Part shown: positions 50,412 to 59,845 of the stretch, piece after piece
Numbering within the stretch: the first letter of the stretch is position 1
Layout of the letters: every line of letters starts with the position of its first letter
From: JAVBRA01 sp031548435
Lineage (GTDB): Bacteria > Bacteroidota > Bacteroidia > Bacteroidales > Rikenellaceae
Assembly: GCA_031548435.1 (NCBI GenBank)
Contig: JAVBRA010000007.1
Location: 93,328 to 157,327, forward strand
DNA length: 64,000 nucleotides
Reading direction: 5' to 3'
Notes under the pieces: generated by a model
What the model was told of the DNA's origin: nothing
The model's database searches: none
What the model saw: the letters and a program-made list of their open reading frames with translations, nothing else
Position numbers and translations under genes: made by a program

Positions 50412-51716
50412 CTATTTGCGGTACACTTTTTCGTAGCCATAGATCGCCATATCGCCCAGCTCTTCTTCGATGCGCAGCAGCTGGTTGTACTTGGCCATGC
50501 GGTCGGAGCGGCTCAGCGAACCGGTCTTGATCTGACCCGAGTTCGTAGCCACGGCGATGTCGGCAATGGTCGAATCTTCGGTTTCGCCCGAACGGTGCGA
50601 GGTCACCGAGGTGTAGCCGGCACGATGGGCCATTTCAATGGCGTCCAATGTTTCGGTCAGCGAGCCGATCTGGTTGACCTTGATCAGGATCGAGTTGCCG
50701 CAACCCATTTCGATGCCCTTGCGCAGGAACTCGACGTTGGTCACGAACAAATCGTCGCCCACCAGCTGGCATTTGCTGCCGAGCTTGTCGGTAAGCAACT
50801 TCCAGCCGTCCCAATCGTTTTCGCCCATGCCGTCCTCGATCGAGTCGATGGGATATTTAGCCACCAGGCTTTCGAGGAATGCCACCTGCTCGGCCGAGTT
50901 GCGCTTGGCGCCGGTCGAACCTTCGAACTTGCTGTAGTCGTAAATGCCGTCCTTGAAGAACTCCGAAGAGGCGCAGTCGAGTCCGATCGACACATCACCG
51001 CCTTCGCTCTTGCGGCCGGGCTTGTAGCCTGCTTTCTTGATCGCTTCGATGATCGACTCCAGCGCGTCTTCCGTGCCCTTGAGCGCCGGGGCGAAACCGC
51101 CTTCGTCGCCGACTGCGGTGCTCAGGCCGCGGTCGTGCAGCACTTTCTTCAGCGCGTGGAACACTTCGGCGCCCATGCGCAGCCCTTCGCGGAACGACGG
51201 CGCGCCCACCGGGCGGATCATGAATTCCTGGAACGCGATCGGGGCATCCGAGTGCGAACCTCCGTTGATGATGTTCATCATCGGCACGGGCAGCGTCTTG
51301 GCGTTCGTGCCGCCGATGTAACGGTACAACGGCATACCCAGCAGATCCGCGGCAGCGCGGGCCACAGCCAGCGACACGCCGAGAATCGCATTGGCACCCA
51401 GGTTGCTCTTGGTGGCGGTGCCATCAAGCTCGATCATCGTGCGGTCGATGCCGATCTGGTCGGTCACCATCATGCCAACGATCTCTTTTGCAATCACTTC
51501 GTTCACATTCTGAACGGCTTTCAGAACGCCTTTACCCAGGTAACGGCCCTTGTCGCCGTCGCGCAGCTCCAGCGCCTCGTTTTCGCCCGTGGACGCCCCT
51601 GACGGAACGGCTGCACGGCCCGTAGCGCCGCTGGCGGTTACCACTTCCACCTCGATGGTGGGATTGCCTCTCGAATCCAGGATTTCACGTGCGTGAATGC
51701 TAATAATTTGTCCCAT
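50412..51716 (-). CDS. eno: Enolase
   Basis: 434 residues. It converts 2-phosphoglycerate to phosphoenolpyruvate in glycolysis. Conserved parts: GNPTIEVEV, PSGASTGENEALELRDGD, SIEDGMGENDWDGWKLL and the Mg-binding VGDDLFVTN, with catalytic lysine in ILIKVNQIGSLTE and SHRSGETEDS near the end. It has its own strong promoter. Confidence 0.97.
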   Translation of the reverse strand: MGQIISIHAREILDSRGNPTIEVEVVTASGATGRAAVPSGASTGENEALELRDGDKGRYLGKGVLKAVQNVNEVIAKEIVGMMVTDQIGIDRTMIELDGTATKSNLGANAILGVSLAVARAAADLLGMPLYRYIGGTNAKTLPVPMMNIINGGSHSDAPIAFQEFMIRPVGAPSFREGLRMGAEVFHALKKVLHDRGLSTAVGDEGGFAPALKGTEDALESIIEAIKKAGYKPGRKSEGGDVSIGLDCASSEFFKDGIYDYSKFEGSTGAKRNSAEQVAFLESLVAKYPIDSIEDGMGENDWDGWKLLTDKLGSKCQLVGDDLFVTNVEFLRKGIEMGCGNSILIKVNQIGSLTETLDAIEMAHRAGYTSVTSHRSGETEDSTIADIAVATNSGQIKTGSLSRSDRMAKYNQLLRIEEELGDMAIYGYEKVYRK

Positions 51717-51795
51717 TGTAATTAGATATTAATGATTAAAAACTCTTAAGATCAGCCCACTCCACCCTCTCAGGGAGGGAAGAAAAAAACCTCCG

Positions 51796-51827
51796 CAAAG
51801 ATAGCGTTTTGCCGCGAATCTAACAAA
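51796..51827 (-). promoter_or_regulatory. Promoter of eno
   Basis: On the minus strand TTTG (complement of 51824-51827), a 20-bp spacer and TATCTTTG (complement of 51796-51803) give an almost ideal Bacteroidetes promoter, 80 bp before the start. Confidence 0.82.
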
Positions 51828-51855
51828 ACCCCTCGGATAAATACCGAACATTCAG

Positions 51856-51887
51856 AAAAAAGCCCCGCGTATTTCGCGGGGCTTTTT
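51856..51887 (-). terminator. Terminator of the ribosomal protein supercluster
   Basis: AGCCCCGCG (51861-51869) pairs with CGCGGGGCT (51875-51883), flanked by A and T runs on both sides. It lies 28 bp past the L17 stop. Confidence 0.9.
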
Positions 51888-51915
51888 CATCACATTTATC
51901 ACGAAAACGGTCGCC

Positions 51916-52500
51916 TTATTCCGCGGCCTTTTCTTCCGTTGCCTCAGGCGCTTCGGTAGCCGGAGTTTCGGCAACGGGAGCCTCTTCGACCGGAGCTTCA
52001 ACCGCCGGCTCGGCAGCCTTGGTTTTGGGAGCGGCCTTTTCAGCAGCGGGTTTCGCTTCGGCGGCGCCTTCGTCCTTCTTGGCTCCGCTGCGGCTGCGGC
52101 GGGTCTTGCTCTTGTTGTCAGCCTTGGCGGTGGTGTAGTTTTCGTTGAAGTCGACCAGTTCGATGATGCACATATCGGCGGCATCACCCAACCGGAACCC
52201 GGTCTTGAGGATGCGCGTGTATCCACCGGGACGGTTCATGATCTTGGGTGAAACGGCGCGGAACAGTTCCGTAACCGCCTCTTTATCTTTCAGGTACGAG
52301 AACACCGTACGGCGCGAGTGCGTCGAATCGTCTTTCGATTTGGTGATGATCGGCTCGATGTACATCCTCAGAGCCTTGGCCTTGGCCACGGTGGTCGATA
52401 TGCGCTTGTGCACGATCAGCGACACAGCCATATTGGCAAGCATGGCCTTGCGGTGTCCTGCCTTCCGGCCCAGGTGGTTGAATTTTTTATTATGTCTCAT
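51916..52500 (-). CDS. rplQ: 50S ribosomal protein L17
   Basis: 194 residues. The L17 core (1-120) opens MRHNKKFNHLGRKAGHRKAMLANM. Beyond about residue 130 there is a low-complexity tail of Ala, Glu, Pro and Lys (AAEKAAPKTKAAEPAVEAPVEE in pieces), some 65 residues longer than the usual protein. Such tails are common in Bacteroidetes. Last gene of the ribosomal cluster. Confidence 0.96.
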   Translation of the reverse strand: MRHNKKFNHLGRKAGHRKAMLANMAVSLIVHKRISTTVAKAKALRMYIEPIITKSKDDSTHSRRTVFSYLKDKEAVTELFRAVSPKIMNRPGGYTRILKTGFRLGDAADMCIIELVDFNENYTTAKADNKSKTRRSRSGAKKDEGAAEAKPAAEKAAPKTKAAEPAVEAPVEEAPVAETPATEAPEATEEKAAE

Positions 52501-52511
52501 TGTGTGCTTAA

Positions 52512-53504
52512 TTATTCCTTGTCAAGTTTGTAATTAGATACATCCATTCCGAAATGGAGACCCAGCGTTTCCAGCAGTTCGTCGAGTTCGCTGAGCGACT
52601 TTTTCCCGAAATTGCGGAACTTCAACAGGTCATTGCGGTTGAAACGAACCAGTTCACCCAGCGATTCCACTTCCGCCGCCTTCAGGCAATTGAGGGCGCG
52701 CACCGAAAGATCCTGATCTACCAGCTTGGTTTTCAGCAACTGGCGCATATGCAGCACATCCTCGTCGAACTCCTCCGCGCTGCTTTTCTCTTCGGTATCG
52801 AGGGTGATTTTCTCGTCCGAGAACAGCATGAAGTGGTGGATAAGGATTTTGGCCGCCTCTTTCAGCGCATCCTTCGGATGGATCGAACCGTCGGTGGTGA
52901 TCTCGATCGTCAGCTTCTCATAGTCGGTCTTCTGCTCAACGCGGTAGTTCTCTATGGTATAGTTGACGTTCTTGATCGGCGTGTGGATCGAGTCGATCGG
53001 CAGCAGCCCGATGGGCGCCTCGGCCGGCTTGTTCTCCTCGGCCGGAACGTACCCGCGGCCCTTGCCTACGGTCAGTTCGACGGTCATCTTAACGTTCTTG
53101 TCCAGATGGCAGATCACGAAATCGGGATTCAGCACCTTAAAGCTGGTCAGGAAGTTCGAAATATACCCGGCGGTCAGCTCCGTCACCCCGGCCACATTTA
53201 CAACCACTTTCTCCTCGGTTGCATTGTCGACCGTTTTAGCGAAACGTACCTGCTTGAGGTTGAGGATGATCTCGATCATCTCCTCCATCACGCCGGGAAC
53301 AGTGGCCAGCTCGTGATCCACGCCCTGGATCTTGACTGTGGTGATCGCATACCCCTCCAGCGAAGAGAGCAGGATGCGACGCAACGCATTGCCCACAGTA
53401 ATGCCGAAGCCCGGTTCCAACGGACGGAACTCAAACTTGCCGTACGTTGCCGAATCTTCAAGCATTAAAACCTTTTCAGGCTTCTGGAATGCTAATATTG
53501 CCAT
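52512..53504 (-). CDS. rpoA: DNA-directed RNA polymerase subunit alpha
   Basis: 330 residues. N-terminal assembly domain (GITVGNALRRILLSSLEGYAIT) and C-terminal DNA/activator-binding domain (LVDQDLSVRALNCLKAAEVESLGELV, FGKKSLSELDELL). Placed between rpsD and rplQ as in most bacteria. Confidence 0.98.
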   Translation of the reverse strand: MAILAFQKPEKVLMLEDSATYGKFEFRPLEPGFGITVGNALRRILLSSLEGYAITTVKIQGVDHELATVPGVMEEMIEIILNLKQVRFAKTVDNATEEKVVVNVAGVTELTAGYISNFLTSFKVLNPDFVICHLDKNVKMTVELTVGKGRGYVPAEENKPAEAPIGLLPIDSIHTPIKNVNYTIENYRVEQKTDYEKLTIEITTDGSIHPKDALKEAAKILIHHFMLFSDEKITLDTEEKSSAEEFDEDVLHMRQLLKTKLVDQDLSVRALNCLKAAEVESLGELVRFNRNDLLKFRNFGKKSLSELDELLETLGLHFGMDVSNYKLDKE

Positions 53505-53529
53505 AATTAATCCTGTGGGTTATTGGTTA

Positions 53530-54138
53530 TTATTTAGAATACAACTCGACGATGCTCTGCTCGTTGATGTTTTCCGGAATATCGGCACGCTCGGGCTTCT
53601 GAAGGAAACGGGCGCTCATGGTCGAGCCGTTCCATTCGATCCACGAAAACCGCGAACGGGTGGTCGAGGCCAGTGCATCCTGAATCACTTCCAGCGATTT
53701 TGATTTCTCGCGAACACCCACCGTGTCGCCGGCTTTGAGCTGGTACGAGGGGATGTTCACCACTTCGCCGTTGACGGTGATGTGGCGGTGGCTCACCAGC
53801 TGGCGCGCAGCGGCGCGCGTGGGGGCGATGCCCGCACGGTACACCACGTTGTCCAGGCGCGTTTCGAGGATCTTCAGCAGGTTTTCGCCCGTGATACCGC
53901 CCAGGCGGGCAGCTTCCTCGAACGTACGGCGGAACTGCTTCTCCAGCAGGCCGTAGATCGCTTTGGCTTTCTGTTTTTCCTTCAGCTGCACGCCGTACTC
54001 CGACACTTTCTTGCGCTTGCGAGCCAAGCCGTGCTGTCCCGGAGGATAGTTTTTCTTGTCCAGGTATTTGTCCGGGCCGTAAATCGCTTCACCGAAAATG
54101 CGGGCTTTTTTGGTTTTAGGTCCTATATATCTTCCCAT
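53530..54138 (-). CDS. rpsD: 30S ribosomal protein S4
   Basis: 202 residues. Assembly protein with an S4 RNA-binding domain (about 92-155: RLDNVVYRAGIAPTRAAARQLVSHRHITVNGEVVNIPSYQ in pieces). The N-terminus MGRYIGPKTKKARIFGEAI is the Bacteroidetes form without zinc cysteines. Confidence 0.98.
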   Translation of the reverse strand: MGRYIGPKTKKARIFGEAIYGPDKYLDKKNYPPGQHGLARKRKKVSEYGVQLKEKQKAKAIYGLLEKQFRRTFEEAARLGGITGENLLKILETRLDNVVYRAGIAPTRAAARQLVSHRHITVNGEVVNIPSYQLKAGDTVGVREKSKSLEVIQDALASTTRSRFSWIEWNGSTMSARFLQKPERADIPENINEQSIVELYSK

Positions 54139-54190
54139 TGTTCAATTTTTTAATTTCTTCTTAATGTTTTCTTTCGGTTCGAATCACAAC

Positions 54191-54580
54191 TTACACGCGT
54201 CGCCTGTTGGGGGGACGGCACCCGTTGTGGGGAAGCGGCGTCACGTCGATGATCTCCATCACCTCGATCCCGGCGCCGTTGATGGTGCGGATGGCCGATT
54301 CGCGGCCGTTGCCCGGGCCCTTCACATACACCTTCACTTTACGCAAACCCAGGTCGTAAGCAACCTTGGCGCAATCGGTAGCAGCGGTCTGGGCTGCATA
54401 GGGGGTGTTCTTCTTCGAGCCGCGGAAACCCATCTTTCCGGCCGAGCTCCAACTGATCACCTCGCCGTTGCCGTTGGCCAGCGTAATGATGACATTATTG
54501 AAAGTCGAGTGCACATGGGCCTGACCCACAGGCTCCACCTTAACCACCCTCTTTTTAACTGTTGCAGTCTTTTTTGCCAT
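54191..54580 (-). CDS. rpsK: 30S ribosomal protein S11
   Basis: 129 residues. VHSTFNNVIITLANGNGEVISWSSAGKMGFRGSKKNTPYAAQ marks S11, with the basic end HNGCRPPNRRRV. It lines the mRNA exit platform. Confidence 0.98.
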   Translation of the reverse strand: MAKKTATVKKRVVKVEPVGQAHVHSTFNNVIITLANGNGEVISWSSAGKMGFRGSKKNTPYAAQTAATDCAKVAYDLGLRKVKVYVKGPGNGRESAIRTINGAGIEVMEIIDVTPLPHNGCRPPNRRRV

Positions 54581-54592
54581 AACTCCAATCGA

Positions 54593-54973
54593 TTACTTAG
54601 TTGCTTTTTTCTTGTTTGCGACTGTTTTCTTGCGCCCCTTGCGCGTGCGTGCGTTGTTTTTGGTGCTTTGCCCGCGAACCGGCAGGCCCAGGCGGTGACG
54701 GATGCCGCGATAGCAGCCGATATCCATCAAGCGCTTGATATTCAGCTGGACGGTCGAACGCAGTTCGCCCTCGACCCTGTAACCCTCACTCGCAATCACA
54801 TTACGGATGGCGGTCACCTGGTCGTCGTTCCAGTCTTTCACTTTCATGTTACAATCCACACCGGCTTTTTCGAGGATCTTGCGCGAGGTGCTCCTCCCGA
54901 TGCCGTAGACATAGGTCAGCCCTATCTCTCCGCGTTTATTTTTTGGTAAGTCAACACCGACAATACGTGCCAT
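54593..54973 (-). CDS. rpsM: 30S ribosomal protein S13
   Basis: 126 residues. MARIVGVDLPKNKRGEIGLTYVYGIGR start; helical RHRLGLPVRGQ segment and a lysine-rich tail that reaches the P-site tRNA. Confidence 0.98.
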   Translation of the reverse strand: MARIVGVDLPKNKRGEIGLTYVYGIGRSTSRKILEKAGVDCNMKVKDWNDDQVTAIRNVIASEGYRVEGELRSTVQLNIKRLMDIGCYRGIRHRLGLPVRGQSTKNNARTRKGRKKTVANKKKATK

Positions 54974-55005
54974 AATTATTTACCTGTTTTTAATTTTAAA
55001 ATCGT

Positions 55006-55122
55006 TTAACCTTGACGCATTTTCAATTTGGGATTCTTTTTGCAGATCACATACAGGCGGCCTTTGCGCCGAACGATCTTGCAATCCTCGCTGCGTTTCT
55101 TGATGGATGCTCTTACTTTCAT
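55006..55122 (-). CDS. rpmJ: 50S ribosomal protein L36
   Basis: 38 residues, MKVRASIKKRSEDCKIVRRK followed by GRLYVICKKNPKLKMRQG. Cys14 and Cys27 are kept, but the other two zinc ligands of the classic form (Cys11 and His33) are Ser11 and Leu33, so this is a C-minus type that probably binds no zinc. It sits between infA and rpsM. Confidence 0.95.
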   Translation of the reverse strand: MKVRASIKKRSEDCKIVRRKGRLYVICKKNPKLKMRQG

Positions 55123-55230
55123 CTTCGTTTTAGATTTAATTTTTTATCTAAAAGTTTTTATTCTCTCTTGGGGCTGTGCCCCTGCTGTTGGGGATGCAAT
55201 CCGCCGCAACCCGCCGGCCCGGACAACCTG

Positions 55231-55449
55231 TTACTTGTACCGGAACGAAATGCGGCCCTTGCTCAGGTCGTAGGGCGACATCTCCACTTTCACCTTGTCT
55301 CCGGGAAGGATCTTGATGTAGTGCATCCGCATCTTTCCCGAAATGTGGGCGATCACAATGTGGCCGTTGTCCAGCTCCACCCGGAAGATGGCGTTGGAGA
55401 GCGCCTCGATGATCGTCCCGTCTTTTTCAATTGCTGCTTGCTTTGGCAT
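55231..55449 (-). CDS. infA: Translation initiation factor IF-1
   Basis: 72 residues, single S1-like OB fold: MPKQAAIEKDGTIIEAL, FRVELDNGHIVIAHISGKMRMHYIKI, GDKVKVEMSPYDLSKGRISFRYK. Full length for the family. Confidence 0.98.
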   Translation of the reverse strand: MPKQAAIEKDGTIIEALSNAIFRVELDNGHIVIAHISGKMRMHYIKILPGDKVKVEMSPYDLSKGRISFRYK

Positions 55450-55547
55450 ACGTGCTTAGGGCTTATCTAAATTTTGATTCCGTTTTCAGGGCGTTTATCC
55501 TGCCCGCGACTGCGACACTGCGAAAGCGTCTTTGCCGCCCCGGGGCC

Positions 55548-56327
55548 TCACCCCTTCTTCAACACCTGTTCAATATACTCGAATGTGGTAAGAACGTCGG
55601 CGCCGTCTTTGGTTACCGCAACCGCGAACTCGAAATGGGCCGAAGGTTGCCGGTCGGCCGTGCGGATCGTCCAGCCGTCTTTTTCCATGACGATCGCGCG
55701 TTTCCCCATATTGATCATCGGCTCGATGCAGATCACCATGCCCTCTTTGAGCAGGGTTCCGCTCCCTTTGCGCCCGTAGTTGGGTACCTCGGGGGCTTCG
55801 TGCATCTTGCGTCCCAGACCGTGCCCGACCATTTCGCGAACAACAGAGAAACCGTGCGTTTCGGCGTGATTCTGAACAGCGTCCGAGATATCGCCGATGC
55901 GATTTCCGGCCCTGGCCTGTTCCACACCCTTATAAAGAGCTTCTTCGGTAACCCTCAAAAGTTCCGAGACCTTCTCCGGAACCTCGCCTATCGCAAACGT
56001 ATAGGCCGAATCACCGTAAAACCCCTTCATCAGCGTGCCGCAATCGACCGAAACAACATCGCCGTTTCGAAGAACGTAATCCGACGGAATCCCGTGCACC
56101 ACCTGCTCATTGACAGAAATACACAGCGTATTCGGGAACCCGTTGTAACCAAGGAAGGCGGGAACTGCTCCGTGATCGCGGATAAACTCCTCGGCGATCC
56201 GGTCGAGTTCGAGGGTGGTAACCCCCTCTCTCATGTGCTTCGCAATCTCACCCAGCGTCTTGGATACCAGGATGTTATTCTCACGGAGCAGTTCTACTTC
56301 TTCCTTACTTTTCAGATATATCATCAA
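55548..56327 (-). CDS. map: Methionine aminopeptidase, type I
   Basis: 259 residues (the second Met at 56324 may be the true start). It removes the initiator methionine. NGDVVSVDCGTLMKGFYGDSAYTFAIG contains two metal-binding Asp; VGHGLGRKMHE has the metal-binding His; GMVICIEPM and the final Glu complete the site. It sits between secY and infA, the usual Bacteroidetes order. Confidence 0.97.
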   Translation of the reverse strand: MMIYLKSKEEVELLRENNILVSKTLGEIAKHMREGVTTLELDRIAEEFIRDHGAVPAFLGYNGFPNTLCISVNEQVVHGIPSDYVLRNGDVVSVDCGTLMKGFYGDSAYTFAIGEVPEKVSELLRVTEEALYKGVEQARAGNRIGDISDAVQNHAETHGFSVVREMVGHGLGRKMHEAPEVPNYGRKGSGTLLKEGMVICIEPMINMGKRAIVMEKDGWTIRTADRQPSAHFEFAVAVTKDGADVLTTFEYIEQVLKKG

Positions 56328-56348
56328 TCGTATTCCTCAAGCAATGCC

Positions 56349-57686
56349 TTACATTCCCGAGCGGCCTTTCAGCTTGCCGTTTTTCATCAGCCCGTCGTAG
56401 TGGCGCAGAAGCAGGAAACTTTCGATCTGCTGCAATGTATCGAGCACCACGCCCACCATAATCAACAGCGAGGTACCGCCATAGAAGTAGGCGAACCCGT
56501 CCGAGATCCCGATCTTCATCGCAAACACGGGCAAAATCGCCACCAACGCCAGGAAGATAGAACCCGGTAGGGTGATGCGTGTCATGATCGTGTCGATGTA
56601 CTCGGCCGTCCTTTTGCCGGGCTTGATGCCGGGAATGAACCCGCCGTTGCGCTTCATGTCTTCGGCCATCTGGTTGGGATTGACCGTGATCGCCGTATAA
56701 AAATACGTGAACAGCACCACCAGGAATGCAAAGATGAAGTTATACCAGAACCCGCGGTTGTTTGACAGCATGATCCCCAGATCGTGGGTGAACTCCCACC
56801 GCTGGAGCAGGACGGGGAAGAACATCAGCGCCTGGGCAAAGATGATGGGCATCACCCCTGCGGCGTTGATTTTCAACGGAATGTACTGGCGAACTCCGCC
56901 ATACTGCTTGTTGCCGACAATGCGCTTGGCATACTGCACCGGAATTTTCCGCACAGCCTGCACCAGGGCGATCGTGGCCGCAAACACCAGGAACAGCAGA
57001 ACCAGCTCCACCACCAGCATCACCAGCCCCCCGGTCGTAGCGTTCATGCGCGTGCTGAACTCGGTCAGCAACGCATGGGGCAGACGGGCCAGGATCCCGA
57101 CGGTGATGATCAGCGACACCCCGTTGCCGATGCCTTTGTCGGTGATCTTCTCGCCCAGCCACATAATGAACATGGTACTGGCGATCAGCACAACCGTCGC
57201 AAACATATAGAACATCGGCGTGCGGCCCATAACGAACGCGCTCTCCGGAATCCCGTACTGCTGGCTCGAAAGGGCGGCCAGATAGGCCGGGCCCTGCACC
57301 AGCAACACGATGATGGTCAGATAGCGCGTCATCTGGGTCAGCTTGCGCCTCCCGCTCTCGCCCTCTTTCTGCAACTTCTGGAAATAAGGAACCAACATTC
57401 CCAGCAGTTGGATAACGATCGAGGCGGAGATGTAGGGCATGATCCCCAACGCAAAAATCGACGCGTTGGCGAACGCCCCACCCGAGAATATATTGATCAG
57501 TCCCACCAGGCCGCCTTCCGACGTCTTGGCGAACGCAGAGTTCGCCACCGCCACCGGGTTGATGCCAGGAATAACGACAAAGCAACCGATGCGGAAGATG
57601 ACCAAAAGGCCCAGCGTGTAGAGGATCCTCTTGCGCAGTTCTTCGATCTTGAATATATTCTTTATGGTCTCAATAAATCTTTTCAT
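56349..57686 (-). CDS. secY: Protein translocase subunit SecY
   Basis: 445 residues with ten membrane helices; RILYTLGLLVIFRIGCFVVIPGINP is the first. LLGMLVPYFQKLQKEGESGRRKLTQMTRY is the cytoplasmic loop typical of SecY. It forms the protein-conducting channel. Placed after rplO as in the spc operon. Confidence 0.98.
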   Translation of the reverse strand: MKRFIETIKNIFKIEELRKRILYTLGLLVIFRIGCFVVIPGINPVAVANSAFAKTSEGGLVGLINIFSGGAFANASIFALGIMPYISASIVIQLLGMLVPYFQKLQKEGESGRRKLTQMTRYLTIIVLLVQGPAYLAALSSQQYGIPESAFVMGRTPMFYMFATVVLIASTMFIMWLGEKITDKGIGNGVSLIITVGILARLPHALLTEFSTRMNATTGGLVMLVVELVLLFLVFAATIALVQAVRKIPVQYAKRIVGNKQYGGVRQYIPLKINAAGVMPIIFAQALMFFPVLLQRWEFTHDLGIMLSNNRGFWYNFIFAFLVVLFTYFYTAITVNPNQMAEDMKRNGGFIPGIKPGKRTAEYIDTIMTRITLPGSIFLALVAILPVFAMKIGISDGFAYFYGGTSLLIMVGVVLDTLQQIESFLLLRHYDGLMKNGKLKGRSGM

Positions 57687-57691
57687 CGCGA

Positions 57692-58138
57692 TCAGATTTT
57701 ATTCACTTTCCCGCCCTGCGCCTCGATGGCAGCCACAGCGCTTTTCGAGAAAGCGTGAGCCGAAACCTCCAATTTCGTTGAAAGTGTACCGTTAGCCAAA
57801 ATTTTCACTTTGTCGGCCTTGGAAACCAATCCCGCCTCGGCCAGCACTTCAGGCGTAACAGCAGTCAACGCGAGCTTCTTGGCCAGCTGTTCCAGCGTTT
57901 CAACATTCACGGCTTTGTATTCCACACGGTGGATGTTGTTAAACCCGAACTTGGGCAGACGCCTCTGAAGTGGCATCTGGCCGCCTTCGAAGCCGGCCTT
58001 GGCCGAGTAGCCCGAACGCGACTGGGCGCCCTTGTGACCGCGGGTGGACGTGCCGCCGCGGCCCGAGCCCTGTCCGCGGCCGAGTCTCTTGTTTTTACGA
58101 ACCGAGCCTTGCGCCGGTTTCAAATTACTCAAATCCAT
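57692..58138 (-). CDS. rplO: 50S ribosomal protein L15
   Basis: 148 residues. MDLSNLKPAQGSVRKNKRLGRGQGSGRGGTSTRGHKG is the basic Gly-rich L15 start; the globular C-terminus ends IEAQGGKVNKI. Only 5 bp before secY. Confidence 0.98.
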   Translation of the reverse strand: MDLSNLKPAQGSVRKNKRLGRGQGSGRGGTSTRGHKGAQSRSGYSAKAGFEGGQMPLQRRLPKFGFNNIHRVEYKAVNVETLEQLAKKLALTAVTPEVLAEAGLVSKADKVKILANGTLSTKLEVSAHAFSKSAVAAIEAQGGKVNKI

Positions 58139-58165
58139 TTCTATAAAATGTGATAGGATTAATAC

Positions 58166-58348
58166 TTATTTAACTTCTTCCACGATCACCATGTGCTTCA
58201 CTTTGGTGAGCATCCCGCGGATGATCGGCGAATCGTCGTGCTCAACCGTGTGGTTGATCCTTTTCAGACCCAGAGCCGTCAGGTTGCGCTTCTGGTTTTC
58301 CGTCGCGCCGATCCTGCTTTTGAATTGTTTGATCTTCAACTTTGCCAT
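58166..58348 (-). CDS. rpmD: 50S ribosomal protein L30
   Basis: 60 residues, MAKLKIKQFKSRIGATENQKRNLTALGLKRINHTVEHDD; full length for bacterial L30. Confidence 0.97.
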   Translation of the reverse strand: MAKLKIKQFKSRIGATENQKRNLTALGLKRINHTVEHDDSPIIRGMLTKVKHMVIVEEVK

Positions 58349-58360
58349 GTCTGTAAAAAA

Positions 58361-58885
58361 TTAACCGTTAAACACTTTGTCCAGCGAAATGCCGCGGGCT
58401 TCGGCCACGCTGTAAGCGTCGCGAAGTTCAAGCAGTGCGTTCACCGTGGCCTTCACCAGGTTGTGGGGGTTCGACGAACCCTTGCTCTTGGCAAGCACGT
58501 TGTGGATACCCACGCTCTCAAGCACGGCGCGCATAGCGCCCCCTGCGATGACTCCCGTACCGGGAGCGGCCGGGCGGATCATCACCAGCGAGCCGCCGAA
58601 GCGGGCCTCCTGCTTGTGGGGGATGGTGCCTTTCAGTACCGGGATTTTCACCAGATTCTTCTTGGCGTCTTCCACGCCTTTCGAGATGGCAAGCGTTACC
58701 TCGCTGGCTTTGCCAAGGCCGTAACCTACAACGCCGTTCTCGTTACCCACCACTACGATGGCCGAGAAGGTGAAGGTGCGGCCCCCTTTGGTTACCTTGG
58801 TAACCCTCTGGATGCTTACCAGGCGGTCTTTGAGCTCCAGATCGCTCGTTCTTACTTTCTTTATGTTCGCGTTTGACATACTCAT
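58361..58885 (-). CDS. rpsE: 30S ribosomal protein S5
   Basis: 174 residues. dsRBD-like N-domain (VTKGGRTFTFSAIVVVGNENGVVGYGLGKA) and C-domain (PAAPGTGVIAGGAMRAVLESVG, GSSNPHNLVKATVNAL). Start overlaps the rplR stop by 1 bp. Confidence 0.98.
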   Translation of the reverse strand: MSMSNANIKKVRTSDLELKDRLVSIQRVTKVTKGGRTFTFSAIVVVGNENGVVGYGLGKASEVTLAISKGVEDAKKNLVKIPVLKGTIPHKQEARFGGSLVMIRPAAPGTGVIAGGAMRAVLESVGIHNVLAKSKGSSNPHNLVKATVNALLELRDAYSVAEARGISLDKVFNG

Positions 58886-59247
58886 TAGAATTTAAGGCCT
58901 CCTTCGCGGGCGGCGTCGGCCAACTGTTTTACTCTTCCGTGGTAGAGGTAGCCGTTGCGGTCGAAAGCCACTTCGGTGATCCCTTTTTCTGCCGCCTGCT
59001 GGGCTGTAGCCTTGCCTACCAGGGCTGCGACCTGGGTCTTGTTCAGACCTTTCGAAGCAGCCACGATAGCCTTGTCCGTAGACGAAGCCGAAGCCAGCGT
59101 AACGCCGTTAACGTCGTCCACGAGCTGCGTGTAGATCTGCTTGTTGCTACGGAAAACGGTCAGGCGGGGACGCTCGGCGGTGCCGTTGACTACCTTGCGG
59201 ATACGCATCTTGATGCGCTCCCTTCTTTCTATCTTTGTAAGTGCCAT
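58885..59247 (-). CDS. rplR: 50S ribosomal protein L18
   Basis: 120 residues. RPRLTVFRSNKQIYTQLVDDVNGVTLASAST-type core (one residue differs) and GRVKQLADAAREGGLKF end; binds 5S rRNA. Confidence 0.98.
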   Translation of the reverse strand: MALTKIERRERIKMRIRKVVNGTAERPRLTVFRSNKQIYTQLVDDVNGVTLASASSTDKAIVAASKGLNKTQVAALVGKATAQQAAEKGITEVAFDRNGYLYHGRVKQLADAAREGGLKF

Positions 59248-59256
59248 GATTATTTA

Positions 59257-59814
59257 CTATTTAGCATTTGCAGATTTACCGGCCTTGCGACGGAGCTGTT
59301 CGCCTACGAACTTGATACCTTTGCCTTTGTAGGGCTCGGGCTTGCGCAGCGAGCGGATCTTCGCGGCTACCTGGCCGACGAGTTGTTTGTCGATACTCTT
59401 AAGAGTCAATATGGGGTTGCCCTTTTTCTCGGTGACTGCCACAGCCGAAACCTCGGAGGGAAGCAGCATCTGAACCTCGTGCGAGTAGCCCAGGCTCATG
59501 ACCAGCAGCTGGCCTTGGGTTTCGACCTTGAAGCCGACGCCCACGAATTCCTGCTTGATCTCGTAGCCGGTCGAAACGCCCACTACCATATTGTTGATAA
59601 GCGCACGGTAAAGGCCGTGCATCGAACGGTGGCGCGGTTGGTTCGTCGGGCGCGTTACCGTCAATACGCCTTCTTCGAGGCTGACGGTAATGTCCTTGTC
59701 TACCTCCTGGCTAAGAGTGCCCAGAGGCCCTTTCACGCTCACCACGTTGTCCGGGGAGATCGTAACGGTCACTCCGGCGGGCAAGTTTACAGGTAATTTT
59801 CCTATCCTTGACAT
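59257..59814 (-). CDS. rplF: 50S ribosomal protein L6
   Basis: 185 residues, MSRIGKLPVNLPAGVTVTI start and KPEPYKGKGIKFVGEQLRRKAGKSANAK end; two L6 domains in tandem. Confidence 0.98.
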   Translation of the reverse strand: MSRIGKLPVNLPAGVTVTISPDNVVSVKGPLGTLSQEVDKDITVSLEEGVLTVTRPTNQPRHRSMHGLYRALINNMVVGVSTGYEIKQEFVGVGFKVETQGQLLVMSLGYSHEVQMLLPSEVSAVAVTEKKGNPILTLKSIDKQLVGQVAAKIRSLRKPEPYKGKGIKFVGEQLRRKAGKSANAK

Positions 59815-59845
59815 TTTTTCTTGGATTTGATCTGTTCAGATCGGG

